Of a stretch of DNA of 64,000 bases, positions 1 through 8,563 are shown in pieces. The stretch is from Aquiflexum balticum DSM 16537 (GTDB taxonomy: Bacteria; Bacteroidota; Bacteroidia; Cytophagales; Cyclobacteriaceae). The notes under the pieces were generated by a model, which made no database searches, was not told the DNA's origin, and was given only the letters and a program-made list of their open reading frames with translations. Each line of letters starts with the position of its first letter. Positions within the stretch are counted from its first letter, which is position 1. The translations under genes and the position numbers were made by a program. The DNA lies in contig NZ_LT838813.1 in the NCBI RefSeq assembly GCF_900176595.1, forward strand, positions 3,614,001 to 3,678,000, written 5' to 3'.

Positions 1-2727
1 AAAAGTAAATTCCAGTGGCGCTGTCCATGCATCGGCTCCTTTTTCGCTTACTCCCGTAAACCGCGCCCTGACCCGGAAAGTGTAGCTTCCTTCCCGGATG
101 TTGCCAAAGGTAACCTTGGATTCCTTGGTCACGGGACTCCAGACCTTGTCATAGTCTTGCAAAAAGTATTGATATTCGATCAAATCTGGATTTGTTAGTT
201 CGTCCGTGCCGAATTCGAAAGTCACCCTGTTGAAGCGATAGGGGAGGACAAGGTCTTGGGGAATCATATAGAACGGTGACACGTCCGCCAATGTGACACC
301 CTTGAAATGACTGGCCAAGGAATCCCGTTCTGCTTCGCTCAACTTTTTCCCGTACTTCAGCATTTCTTCCACATGGGCGGGAACGGTATTGGCTGTGTCC
401 TTGGGTTCGATGACCTGGGGGTAGTCAATAATGGATTGCCAGGAAACAGGTGCTTCGTTCAGCCTGATGTCTTTTAATCGCAGCTGCGGCTTGGTTTTGT
501 TTTTATTTACTTTCTTGTAATCAAACCGCACGAGGCCCGTATTGCCGCTTTCCGTCGCGGCCCAAATGATCCCGTCTTTGTCCAAGAACATTGTGTTCTT
601 CCCGATTGGATTTACATCTTTCACAGGAAATCCGGTGCTGCTGTGGTACCATTCGCTGGAACTGATTTTTGAAAAATCTCCTGAACCTAAATCGGGTACA
701 TCGAATATTTGAATACCCCTAGATGAGCCAACGGCCAATTTTCCCTCGGGTACAAACAAGAGCTGATAGGCGTAGCGATCCACCAAGCCATGGCTTTGGT
801 CTAGTGTTTTGAAGTCAAACTTTTTCTCAAGGTTGGTGCTAATCGCACTGAGCTGTTTGGAATCTACAAAGGCGATGCCTCGATAGGTGCCAAGCCAAAG
901 GTTTCCTTTTTCGTCCTGTAAAATGTCAGTGACTATCCCTTCGAGACCTTGTTCTCGGCCATAATGTATAAAAACCCCATTTTCAAAAAGCGTCAAGCCA
1001 TAAGCCGATATGATCCAAAAATTCCCAAAGCTGTCAATGAAAATCTCCTTGATATCTACAGGAAGACCATGATCTGCGCTGTACTGAGTCAAAGATTTGC
1101 CATCAAATCGTGCAATTCCTGTTTCGAAAGCCAACCAAAAAATACCATCCTTACCCTGGAGAATATCTACAACTTTCTCGTCCGGAAATCCTTGTGCCTG
1201 ACTATAGTGTATGAATGATTTGCCATCAAACTTGGTCATACCTTTCGCACCAACAAACCACAGCAACCCTGTGTCGTCTTGATAGCTGCAGTCGATCGAG
1301 TTTTCCAAAAGCCCTCCATGGTTTCTGCTGTACATCGTGAATCCAAAACCGTCATACTTGTGCAAGCCCATCACTGAGGCAAACCAGATATTCCCTTCCC
1401 GATCTTGGAATATATCGTTGATGACAGCTGTGTGTTTCAAGCCATAATCCTTTGTAAAGTTGGTAAATGCTTCGCCATCAAACCTGCTTAACCCAGCCTC
1501 TTCGGTACCTACCCAGACGGTTCCGTTTTTTTCGACCGCCACATCCCTGGCCCCGTTTTCCAACAACCCAACAGATTTGGTATAAGAAGTGATTTTTGAC
1601 CCGTCATAGTGGCTCAGTCCAAAATAGGTTGCTAACCAAAGCTCTCCTTTTCCATCTTCAGCCATATCCCAAACAGTATTGTCCGCCATGCCATCATTCA
1701 CAGTAAAGTTATGAAAGCCTTTTTCGTCATACTTGGCCAATCCGCCAACCGTTCCAAACCATAAGCTTTTGTCACTTTTATGTAAAATGGAAAGCACCGC
1801 ATTGGAGGGAAGCCCATCCTCGATAGAGAAATTTGTCAAATTATCGCCGGAGATTTTGGTAAGCCCGCCAACACCACCAAACCACATATTGCCCGCATCA
1901 TCCCTTGCCGTCCCCAGAATGAAATCTCCGGGGAGACCGTCGGCAGAGCTCAGATTTGTGAACGATTCACCATCGTATTTGGTGATGCCGGCGTCATAAC
2001 TTCCGAACCACATATTGCCTTGGGAGTCTTCACCGATGCTCCATATGATGTCGGATGGGAGGCCTTCAAAGCTTCTCAGCCTTGTAAACTTTTTTCCATC
2101 GAACTTGCTTATTCCACCCGTATTGGAGCCGAACTATAGATTTCCCTTGCTGTCCTCGAAAATTCGTGAAATGGCATCGTTGGATAGACCGTGTTCAGTT
2201 TTGTAGTTCGTGAATTTCCTTCCATCATACCTACTCACGCCGCCGCCATACGTGCCTACCCAAAGCTCGCCCCGCCTGTCGATTTGCATGCTGATGATGG
2301 CATCGGCCGCCAAGCCATCTTCTGAAGTGAAATTTGTAAACTGGCTTTTCCCTCCCTTGCCGATTACATAAGGTTTCCCCGCTGTGTTTTTCACCACTTC
2401 GCCGTCCTCGTTTTTCAGGACTTCAAACTGATACACTTGAGGTGGTTCCACTTCGATAACTTGGTTTTCACCCGCTATATTGATCCGACTGTAAACGTAT
2501 TCCCCTTTTCTTTTTGGGACTGGGATGATTCTCGGTTCTTGATACTGGCTGAGCCATTTAGTCTTTGGTTGAAGCGAATCGGGAAGGTCGGCCAGGCGGG
2601 TAATCCTCGGAGGCTTTTGCTCGAGGATTTCCGCATCACTTTTTTCAATCTTGTTCTCTGAGGGCTTTGTACAATAAACAAGCAGGAAAACAACCGCAAA
2701 AACGAAAAGTCGGACAGGGTACATCAT
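1..2727 (-). pseudogene. Two-component-regulator-propeller lipoprotein, interrupted by an in-frame TAG; 3' end beyond the window
   Basis: The minus-strand frame is open from ATG at 2727 to base 1 except for one TAG at 2136-2134. The first 197 codons start with a hydrophobic signal ending near LLVYC, a likely lipoprotein signal. Many propeller blades follow, each with an ED..G.LW.GT/S..GG..YDG..F pattern (two-component-regulator propeller, Reg_prop family). Close to the window edge is a Y_Y_Y-like beta-sandwich (VTFEFGTDEL, then SYTFRVRARF). The stop falls exactly where the blade pattern expects Trp (GNL-W-FGSNTGG), so TGG has become TAG. No frameshift was found in the lines checked on either side. 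Family members are periplasmic sensors, often fused to a histidine kinase, or TonB-linked glycan sensors; the output part would lie outside the window. The gene is either recently inactivated or carries a sequencing error. Confidence 0.85.
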
Positions 2728-2881
2728 GGGGTTTAAGATTTTCTAGAACCTAACTCAAATAGAAAACGGAAAGTAGTATCAGATTCGACCGCTCCAGATC
2801 AACAAAACACTCCTAAACTTAAGGTCTGAAATTGACAATATCGCTAGATGTAATTGGATAATTCTAGCTGTAAGGCCAATT

Positions 2882-2899
2882 ATACTACTTTTGGGGTAT
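2882..2899. promoter_or_regulatory. Shared inverted repeat ATAC-N10-GTAT, copy 1
   Basis: ATAC TACTTTTGGG GTAT, followed by TTT, 54 bp before the ATG of the small outer-membrane barrel at 2953. The same 18-bp pattern recurs upstream of four other units in this window. The core TACTTTTG also fits the Bacteroidota -7 consensus TAnnTTTG, so a promoter role is an alternative to an operator. Confidence 0.55.
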
Positions 2900-2952
2900 T
2901 TTGATTGACTTGCCGAGTGACTAGTTTAGCATTACATCAAACCATATTCACC

Positions 2953-3576
2953 ATGAAGAAAGTTATTTTTATTGTTTTAGTTGCGGTCGGATTTCAGGTC
3001 GCTCCGGCTTATTCCCAATTTGGTATTCAAGCCGGTCCTGTTGGCACCTTGGGTGAAGCATTCGAAACAGCCGATGGGTTAGACAAACTGGGGGGAACGA
3101 TCGGCTTCACATTCGGTGCTTTTTACAACGTAGCACTTACGAAAAACATAGCGATTCAGCCTTCGGTCAATTATCTGAACAGACGTTGGGGTGATGAACT
3201 AGAAGATTTGGATACTGGTGATATCACCAATACTTCCATGTCGATCAATTACCTCGAAATTCCAGTCCAACTGGTATATCATAGTGAGGAGGAAACGGGG
3301 GTGTTTGCCGGCATCGGTCCCTCCCTGATGTATGGTTTATCTGGAAAGAGGACTGTTGACTTCAATGGCAACAGAACCTCAACTGATTATGAATTTGGGA
3401 GTGGAGCAAATCAGGAGTCTCCCATGACTATAGGATTTAACCTGATGTTTGGCTATGATTTCGGAAAGATTTTGATGGGATTGAATTACGGTAGTGGTCT
3501 AACAAACCAAGCCACCGACAATCGGGATCAGGGAAACGGAAGCCACCTGGCACTTAGAGTGGGGTACACATTTTAG
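2953..3576 (+). CDS. Outer-membrane beta-barrel protein (PorT/OMP_b-brl_2-like)
   Basis: A 207-residue protein. The start is placed at the ATG before the signal peptide (MKKVIFIVLVAVGFQVAPAYSQ) rather than at an earlier in-frame start, which would put 16 polar residues ahead of it. The mature part alternates amphipathic strands and glycine turns: FGIQAGPVGTLGEAF, IGFTFGAFYNVALTKNIAIQPSVNYL, INYLEIPVQLVYH, GVFAGIGPSLMYG, IGFNLMFGYDFG. It ends in an aromatic residue (RVGYTF), typical of outer-membrane barrels. The pattern resembles the small porin-like barrels common in Bacteroidota. It stands alone, with motif copy 1 upstream and an intrinsic terminator downstream. The substrate or role is unknown. 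Confidence 0.85.
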   Translation: MKKVIFIVLVAVGFQVAPAYSQFGIQAGPVGTLGEAFETADGLDKLGGTIGFTFGAFYNVALTKNIAIQPSVNYLNRRWGDELEDLDTGDITNTSMSINYLEIPVQLVYHSEEETGVFAGIGPSLMYGLSGKRTVDFNGNRTSTDYEFGSGANQESPMTIGFNLMFGYDFGKILMGLNYGSGLTNQATDNRDQGNGSHLALRVGYTF

Positions 3577-3652
3577 TGATTCGAAAGAAATAGCGAAGTC
3601 CTCAAGGGCCGCATCATCAAACAGTAATCCCTCATTCTACATAACCCTAAAA

Positions 3653-3681
3653 CCTTCCCGAATCCGGGACGGTTTTTTTTT
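3653..3681 (+). terminator. Intrinsic terminator of the small barrel gene
   Basis: CCTTCCCG, loop AATC, CGGGACGG, then nine Ts, about 75 bp after the stop codon at 3576. Confidence 0.8.
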
Positions 3682-3728
3682 GAACAAGGCACCATGGCAC
3701 ATAGTTAAATGTACCTATAAAGGCAGTT

Positions 3729-3746
3729 TTACTACTTTTGGGGTAT
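3729..3746. promoter_or_regulatory. Shared inverted repeat, copy 2
   Basis: TTAC TACTTTTGGG GTAT, one base different from copies 1 and 5 in the left half-site. It sits 70 bp before the ATG of the 14-codon leader-like peptide at 3816. Confidence 0.5.
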
Positions 3747-3815
3747 TTTAAGCATTAAGCAAAATTATGAAATTTAACTCAGAAAAATTTTAACCTAAAA
3801 ACAAATCATAAAATC

Positions 3816-3860
3816 ATGAAGACCTTGGACTTAAACACTTATGTATTTACGCGACTGTAG
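3816..3860 (+). CDS. Possible 14-residue leader-like peptide (MKTLDLNTYVFTRL)
   Basis: A short open frame, MKTLDLNTYVFTRL and stop, 70 bp after motif copy 2. The opening MKTLDLN.Y resembles, from memory, the start of Bacteroidota double-glycine-leader peptides, but there is no GG site and no core. The TAG stop lies in the loop/stem of the hairpin at 3851-3870. A second frame (about 3818-3933) stays open and ends FLKYPFDFDDYQAVCEYFGINP, but it lacks an ATG, so a frameshifted peptide gene is possible. It could be a truncated peptide precursor, an attenuator leader or chance. Confidence 0.3.
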   Translation: MKTLDLNTYVFTRL

Positions 3861-3870
3861 GTCGCTTTTT
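3851..3870 (+). terminator. Hairpin terminator overlapping the short peptide's stop codon
   Basis: GCGAC, loop TGTAG, GTCGC, then TTTTT: a perfect 5-bp stem with a U-tract. The peptide's TAG is in the loop, so translation to the stop codon would cover the left arm. This geometry is known from attenuators; regulation is inferred. Confidence 0.55.
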
Positions 3871-3962
3871 AAAATACCCTTTTGATTTTGATGATTACCA
3901 AGCCGTCTGCGAGTACTTCGGGATTAACCCTTAATTCATTCTTCGTATGTTTTTTTAAGAGT

Positions 3963-3986
3963 CATCCAGTTTGGGTGGTTTTTTTT
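3963..3986 (+). terminator. Possible second terminator after the leader-like region
   Basis: CATCC, loop AGTTT, GGGTG with one G-T pair, then G and eight Ts. It would end transcripts that read through the hairpin at 3851. Between the two hairpins only the ATG-less frame ending at 3933 is present. Confidence 0.45.
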
Positions 3987-4002
3987 GAGTTTTAGTCAAG
4001 AT

Positions 4003-4077
4003 CCAAGTTTAGAGCCAAGAGCCAAGAGCCAAGAACCAAGAGACAAGAGACAAGAAGCGAGATGCGAGAAGCGAGAG
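4003..4077. repeat. Degenerate AGCCAAG/ACAAGA short tandem repeat
   Basis: About ten head-to-tail copies of a 7-8 base unit drifting from GAGCCAA to GAGACAA to GAAGCGA. The apparent 62-codon frame through it is a repeat artefact. Related units in the opposite orientation (TCTTGAG/TCTTGCG) occur at about 13,640-13,700, and TCTCGGT units at about 4350-4370. Confidence 0.75.
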
Positions 4078-4154
4078 GTTGGAAACCAGAAGGGAGATGC
4101 GAGAGGTTGGAAACAAATAGCTTTTCCTGAAGACTACAATTGGCAGGTTTTCAG

Positions 4155-4290
4155 AGTTTCATGCAGATCATGATTCCTTAGGGGCATCTCCTGAGGTATG
4201 GGAGATTCTTCGCCTTAGCAAGCTGCGGCTCTGAATGACGAGGAACCTGATATCATAACCCTTTTTGTAAATTCCAATTTTGAAAACTCG
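4155..4290. repeat. Dispersed intergenic element, copy 1
   Basis: Contains TTTCATGCAGATCATG, GGCATCTCC, GGGAGATTCTTCG, GGCTCTGAATGACG and then TTTGTAAATTCCAATTTTG in that order. The same series is found at 31,183-31,360 and 43,075-43,300. The element carries no reading frame. The rest of 4078-4417 holds no gene that I can see. Confidence 0.6.
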
Positions 4291-4417
4291 GCTAGTCAAC
4301 AATCAATACCTGCCCCAAGTTCATTGGTGAAGCACCTTACCTAGGTCTAATTTCTCGGTTCTCGGTTCTCGCATCTTTATTCTTGATTGTATTATATTTC
4401 AAGAATATTTTGTACTT

Positions 4418-5092
4418 TTAGAAGTGCCAATTATTATTTAATCTGAATTTTTCCAATAGACTCGTTTTTAAAAATGACCTATTCAATCTCCCCATCCAAA
4501 ATCCCAGGGCAAAAATCAAATTGGTCATGATATTGACTACATTTTGGATAAACCACAGGTCTGTGGCGATTTGGGTGTTGAGGAGGCCTTTGACAAAAAA
4601 GGTGCAGAAGTTGTAAAAAAAGATTCCAAAAACTATCCAAAAGGATAATGGAAGGGATTTTTCTTTTTTCCCTTCCACTATCTCCAATACCAAGAATCCC
4701 GCAAAAAAGGCCAGACTTACCTCTGTGAAGATATAATAAGAAGAAAAGGCAGGTTGATAAAAAATGATCAATAGCCAAAACAGAAAACTGAGTAGCATGA
4801 AAATCTTGGTCAATTTGACAACGACCTTACTTTGGCTGAAATATCCGATCCACCAAAAGTAAAATATGGGTTCCACCAAACTATAAGCATAGCGAAAAAA
4901 CCAATTTCCTTGGGTATTGTTCGTGACATACATGTACCAACCGGTCAGATCAATCAGAAATCCAAAAAACAGAAAGGCCAAAAACAGCGGGTATGGCTTA
5001 ACCTTTTGCATACCAAATCCTATCCCCGAAAGGATAGGAAGAAGTACTGAAAAAGTAGATATGATCTTAAGATAATAAGCCGCGTCCGTCAT
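4418..5092 (-). CDS. Integral membrane protein of unknown function
   Basis: A 224-residue, strongly hydrophobic protein with about seven membrane segments, for example IISTFSVLLPILSGIGF, LFLAFLFFGFLIDLTGWYMYV, YSLVEPIFYFWWIGYF, IFMLLSFLFWLLIIFY, IFTEVSLAFFAGFLVLEIV and FWIVFGIFFYNFCTFFV. The C-terminus is basic. I do not recognise a catalytic motif. It lies 47 bp downstream of the 263-residue gene on the same strand and may be co-transcribed with it. A 56-bp piece of a paralogue (LNTQMAVDLWLIQNVVNI, versus LNTQIATDLWFIQNVVNI here) survives at 29,213-29,268, which indicates a family with several copies in the genome. Confidence 0.8.
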   Translation of the reverse strand: MTDAAYYLKIISTFSVLLPILSGIGFGMQKVKPYPLFLAFLFFGFLIDLTGWYMYVTNNTQGNWFFRYAYSLVEPIFYFWWIGYFSQSKVVVKLTKIFMLLSFLFWLLIIFYQPAFSSYYIFTEVSLAFFAGFLVLEIVEGKKEKSLPLSFWIVFGIFFYNFCTFFVKGLLNTQIATDLWFIQNVVNIMTNLIFALGFWMGRLNRSFLKTSLLEKFRLNNNWHF

Positions 5093-5139
5093 TCAATAGT
5101 TATAAGCAAAATTGTCAAATCCAGAAATCAAAACCTGAT

Positions 5140-5931
5140 TCAGTTTTCCTCCTCCGTGTTTGGTGGTGGTGGAGGCCAGGAATGTTGGAGAAATGTTTTT
5201 TCTGATACTACACCTGAACCAGCATCTTCCTTGGGAAGAATTATATTCCCCTCTTTATCAATACCTGCAAGGATGGGCCTAATGTAATTAGGGAAGTGTA
5301 AGGTGTCTCTGCTATAACCCATGATAAAAGCTATTCTATCTGGTTTTCTACCCATGAAAGTTTTGAATTCATCGTTATTTTCAAAATAAGCAATTGAGTA
5401 TTTGCAATATGGATCCGAAGTTCCAACCTCATTTGTGGAGGGACTTTTAATTTGATTCTTGAAATTTTGCGAAAATCTGATCACATTTTTTTTTCTAATT
5501 TTATTTGGATTAGGCTTGGAATTTTTAAAAATATCTCTCTTTAAAAAGGTTTCAACATTGGGTTTGTCGATGGGTTTTTTCCAATAGCCTTTCATTTTAG
5601 GAATAAATAAGTTTTCAAGCATATTGGTTTGATCCTCGGGGTTCTTTTTATCGTACCTATCTAGCGTTTCTAAAGCTAAGAAAAACTTAGGAAAAGGACC
5701 TATTCCACTTCTCAAACAATACCAAAATCTGACTCCACTTTTATCCTCAGAAATATTCAATGCACTCGAATTAAACAATCCCAAAAAATATTCCTTAAAA
5801 GGAAATGCAGCGTTTAAATCAGGTATTTTAAGATAATTATTGGATAACTCCACAGTCTCATCCAATCCAAATGGGTCAGATACAAGAGCTATTTTTGTTT
5901 TTTCGCTAAGAGAATAATCAATTTTTTTCAT
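5140..5931 (-). CDS. Hypothetical protein, 263 residues
   Basis: Starts MKKIDYSLSEKTKIAL with no signal peptide or membrane segment, so it is probably cytoplasmic. It is rich in Lys, Asn, Phe and Pro. The central part is basic (DIFKNSKPNPNKIRKKNVIRF) and the C-terminal half has a more ordered stretch (RPDRIAFIMGYSRDTLHFPNYIRPILAGIDKEGNIIL). It ends in a low-complexity PPPPPN/acidic tail. No known family was recognised. It is AT-rich compared with its neighbours, as is common for recently acquired genes. The upstream region holds no copy of the shared 18-bp motif. The 224-residue membrane-protein gene follows on the same strand. Confidence 0.7.
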   Translation of the reverse strand: MKKIDYSLSEKTKIALVSDPFGLDETVELSNNYLKIPDLNAAFPFKEYFLGLFNSSALNISEDKSGVRFWYCLRSGIGPFPKFFLALETLDRYDKKNPEDQTNMLENLFIPKMKGYWKKPIDKPNVETFLKRDIFKNSKPNPNKIRKKNVIRFSQNFKNQIKSPSTNEVGTSDPYCKYSIAYFENNDEFKTFMGRKPDRIAFIMGYSRDTLHFPNYIRPILAGIDKEGNIILPKEDAGSGVVSEKTFLQHSWPPPPPNTEEEN

Positions 5932-6030
5932 GATTAAATATGTTTAAGTAATAACTAACCCCACTTTGTCAAATTAAAATAGTCGTAAGAAATTTACATT
6001 TCTATTCGACCGTCCTTCTAAATGAAGGAA

Positions 6031-6180
6031 ATGTCCCTTTAGGGACTATATATGGGTAGCAAGAATCTGGTTTTAATGGATTTCAGTGCCTTTAGGTACG
6101 GGATATATGTTGTACCTAAAGGCACAAATGTCTTTCGATTGATCGTTTATTTTACCCATATTATGTCCCTAAAGGGACCT
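6031..6180. repeat. Nested inverted-repeat element (REP/MITE-like)
   Basis: The outer arms are TGTCCCTTTAGGGAC...ATATGGGTA at 6032-6057 and TACCCATATTATGTCCC... at 6153-6179. The inner arms are a perfect 14-bp pair, GTGCCTTTAGGTAC (6086-6099) and GTACCTAAAGGCAC (6112-6125). Each outer arm also contains its own palindrome, GTCCCTTTAGGGAC or GTCCCTAAAGGGAC. The layout matches non-autonomous REP-type elements mobilised by RAYT (IS200-like) transposases; no transposase is present here. Confidence 0.65.
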
Positions 6181-6294
6181 TTGCCAATATCAAATTATAT
6201 TATTATTGAGAATCTTCAAATAAGGAATCTATAACTTGACAAAGTAGGGCTAATAAAGAGAACCCAATTGAGCAGGAAAATCACTGACAATTTT

Positions 6295-6410
6295 CCAATC
6301 CACCTAGGTGGACAAGTTCTTCCAATATTCCAATCTTCCAATCTTCCAATCCGCCACGGCGGACAAGTTCTTCCAATCCACCCAAGCGGACAAGTTCTTC
6401 CAATCCACCT
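6295..6410. repeat. Array of CCAATCC-RCC-nn-GGYGG-ACAAGTTCTT units
   Basis: Three full 27-bp-type units (from 6295, 6346 and 6373) and a partial fourth (from 6400). Each has a small GC palindrome (CCACCTAGGTGG or CCGCCACGGCGG) followed by ACAAGTTCTT. CAATCTTC repeats separate the first two. Related units occur at 22,134-22,169 and 29,165-29,212, after the terminators of the two giant T9SS genes. The apparent coding frames across it are artefacts. Confidence 0.7.
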
Positions 6411-6467
6411 CATACACCATCCTGCTCCCAAGTCTAAAATCTCACGTCTCACAACTTATGTCTTTTT

Positions 6468-6719
6468 TCAAATCCCCACTCCCCCCCAATCTTTCTCCCC
6501 CTTTCCCAAGCGTTTGGTCAGCTGCATCTCGGCGGATTTTGGGGAAGAAATACTCAGCGTAAACTGCCCCCCGATCGGACTGTCCACATACCATTGGAGG
6601 ACATGTTCATCATCACTGAGTTCCAATTCCACAGGAAATAAGGAAGCAACCGGGTTACCATCCAAGATCATATGGATTTCTCCCTTTTCTACAAATGCAC
6701 TGACCACAAGTTTTTTCAT
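6468..6719 (-). CDS. Small hypothetical protein, 83 residues
   Basis: MKKLVVSAFVEKGEIHMILDGNP... has balanced composition and alternating hydrophobic strands (IHMILDG, VELELSDDEHVLQWYVDSPIGGQFTLSISS), consistent with a small beta-sandwich of about 65 residues followed by a basic tail. There is no signal peptide. It lies 100 bp downstream of the LytTR regulator on the same strand and may belong to that operon. I do not recognise the family. The downstream end overlaps the margin of the repeat-rich region. Confidence 0.55.
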   Translation of the reverse strand: MKKLVVSAFVEKGEIHMILDGNPVASLFPVELELSDDEHVLQWYVDSPIGGQFTLSISSPKSAEMQLTKRLGKGEKDWGGVGI

Positions 6720-6819
6720 GCAAATAATTTATCCATTTGGCGGTTTAAAGTCCAATACAAATTAGCAAATGGGAAAATCTCCATAGAACATGGTAAACTT
6801 TTAGTTGAATTTGGTTAGA

Positions 6820-7563
6820 TCATCGGATATTTTTTAAGAATTCATCCTTTCTCCTTCTGGACACATCCACATAGCTTCCATCCTCCATTTTCACTTGGCC
6901 GCCCTCCCCTTTGAGGTATTCTTTGATATATGCCAAATTGATCAAATGACTGTTGTGCACCCGGAAAAAACCCTGCTCCAAAAGCATCTGTTCACATTCC
7001 TTCAGGGTTTTGGATACAATGATGGTTTTTTTGTCAATCAGGTGAAATGTGGTATAAGTATTGTCCGATTCGCATCGGATAATGTCCTCGATTGGCACAA
7101 AAAGATATCCGGATAGGGTAGGGAGGGCAACCTTCTTTTTTGGGATGGATTTATGGAGATTGTTCAGTAATTCCTGCACATGGTCTAAGTTGTCTCCCTT
7201 TTGCATTTTCGACCGGAATTTTTCCAATGCCTGATCCAATTCAGTTTCTATCAAGGGTTTTAGCAAGTAGTCCACTGCTGCCAGGCGAAAAGCACGGGTA
7301 GCATAGGTATCGTAAGAAGTGGTAAATATGATAGAAAATGGGATGCTTTCGAATCCCGACAACCAATCAAAAGCATTGCCCGGTGGAAGGTCCACATCAC
7401 AAAAAACCAGGTCCGGTTCCTCCTTTGATACCAAATTGGAAGCATCTTCCAAATTGAAAGCCTGGCCAACTAACTGTAAATCAGGATATTTTTCCAGCAA
7501 TGCTTTCAATTGACTTTGGGCAGCTGCTTCGTCTTCTATGATAATGACCTTGTATTTTTTCAT
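6820..7563 (-). CDS. LytTR-family response regulator
   Basis: 247 residues. The receiver domain (about 1-120) has the acidic pair ED at 10-11, phosphoacceptor Asp56 (FCDVDLP), the Thr of FTTSYDTYATRAF and the Lys of DYLLKPL. A LytTR DNA-binding domain fills about 140-245 (VPIEDIIRCESDNTYTTFHL, FFRVHNSHLINLAYIKEY). Members bind DNA as dimers after phosphorylation by LytS/YehU-type kinases. The partner kinase is encoded immediately upstream: its stop codon ends 2 bp before this ATG, so the two are translated from one mRNA. Targets are not evident from the sequence. LytTR sites are normally direct repeats, so the ATAC-N10-GTAT motif is not an obvious match. Confidence 0.93.
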   Translation of the reverse strand: MKKYKVIIIEDEAAAQSQLKALLEKYPDLQLVGQAFNLEDASNLVSKEEPDLVFCDVDLPPGNAFDWLSGFESIPFSIIFTTSYDTYATRAFRLAAVDYLLKPLIETELDQALEKFRSKMQKGDNLDHVQELLNNLHKSIPKKKVALPTLSGYLFVPIEDIIRCESDNTYTTFHLIDKKTIIVSKTLKECEQMLLEQGFFRVHNSHLINLAYIKEYLKGEGGQVKMEDGSYVDVSRRRKDEFLKNIR

Positions 7564-7565
7564 AG

Positions 7566-8420
7566 CTAATCTTCAAAAGGTATTCTAATCTGCAGGACTT
7601 TCCCTGGAATCCCGTCTTTTCTCTCTTCAAGCCTGTATCCTGATTTATTGTTGTTTATTTGGTTGAGCAAATCAAATCGTTCCTGCATCAACTGCATCCC
7701 CAAGGAAGTCTTTTTGACCTGATGACTGAGATTTATTTCTTTTTCTACAGGCTTACTATTGGTCTTTTCATCCTTGATTTCGCATAACAAATGATTGTCA
7801 TCCGCTTGTGTAATCACCATATCAATTTTCCCACCTCCGGATACCCCATGCCAAACTGCGTTTTCCAAAAAAGGCTGAATCAGCATGGGGGGTATATAGA
7901 TGGTATCCGGGTCCAGGCCATTTTCAACAGTAATGGAAAAATCAAAAGTGTGATTCAGGCGTAACTGCTCGAGTTCCAGATAAATCCTATTGGCCTCCAA
8001 TTCATCTGATAGGGGGACTGTTTTTCGCTCACTGCTTTCAAGGACATAGCGGATTTGTTGGGAGAACTTCAATAAATATTGCCCGGCTTCATTGACAGGA
8101 TGGCTGTACATATAATGATGAATCGAATTCAAGCAATTGAAGATAAAATGGGGATTGATTTGGGCTTTGAGAGCTTTGAGGGTTACTTCGGTTTTTTGAA
8201 GCAATAATTCTGTTTCCTTTTCTTTTATGATTGCTTCTCTTTTTGAGCGGTAAAAGACAAAAATCACAAAGGTAAAAGCCAACATCACCGGGATAAGGGC
8301 AAAAAGTATCAGGGTTTTGATTTCGGAATTACTTTGGATTTGTAAAATCTTAAAGGCAGCCAAAGTGGAATAAAATTTATTTCCGTTCAAAAAAATACCT
8401 AGAAGAACTGCTTTTGCCAT
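7566..8420 (-). CDS. LytS/YehU-type sensor histidine kinase
   Basis: 284 residues. One membrane segment (about 36-57, LILFALIPVMLAFTFVIFVFY) is followed by a helical linker and the His_kinase domain with phosphoacceptor His91 in ALKAQINPHFIFNCLNSIHHY. A HATPase-like part follows (IPPMLIQPFLENAVWHG; LGMQLMQERFDLL). It is short for the family: relatives usually carry a periplasmic sensor, TPR or 7TM region before the membrane segment, and here only 35 residues precede it. An in-frame TAA directly before the ATG excludes a longer start, so the input is either membrane-internal or supplied by another protein. It is translationally adjacent to the LytTR regulator. Confidence 0.92.
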   Translation of the reverse strand: MAKAVLLGIFLNGNKFYSTLAAFKILQIQSNSEIKTLILFALIPVMLAFTFVIFVFYRSKREAIIKEKETELLLQKTEVTLKALKAQINPHFIFNCLNSIHHYMYSHPVNEAGQYLLKFSQQIRYVLESSERKTVPLSDELEANRIYLELEQLRLNHTFDFSITVENGLDPDTIYIPPMLIQPFLENAVWHGVSGGGKIDMVITQADDNHLLCEIKDEKTNSKPVEKEINLSHQVKKTSLGMQLMQERFDLLNQINNNKSGYRLEERKDGIPGKVLQIRIPFED

Positions 8421-8563
8421 TTATATAGGATTAATTCCCTAAAAATAATTAATAATTTTTCTGGCTAATGTGAGGAACAAATAATTTATTGTTAATTTTT
8501 TCTATTATCAATATTAATTTCTTTTATGATTATCTGCTTTTATACCAGAAGCCAATTATAATT

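Noticed and set aside
3985-4173. 62-codon frame of Glu/Lys/Arg-rich repeats
   Set aside because: It is the translation of a degenerate tandem DNA repeat and has no start context.
6216-6765. Overlapping frames across 6.2-6.8 kb on both strands
   Set aside because: They read through the CCAATCC...ACAAGTTCTT array; only the 83-residue minus-strand frame at 6468-6719 looks like protein.
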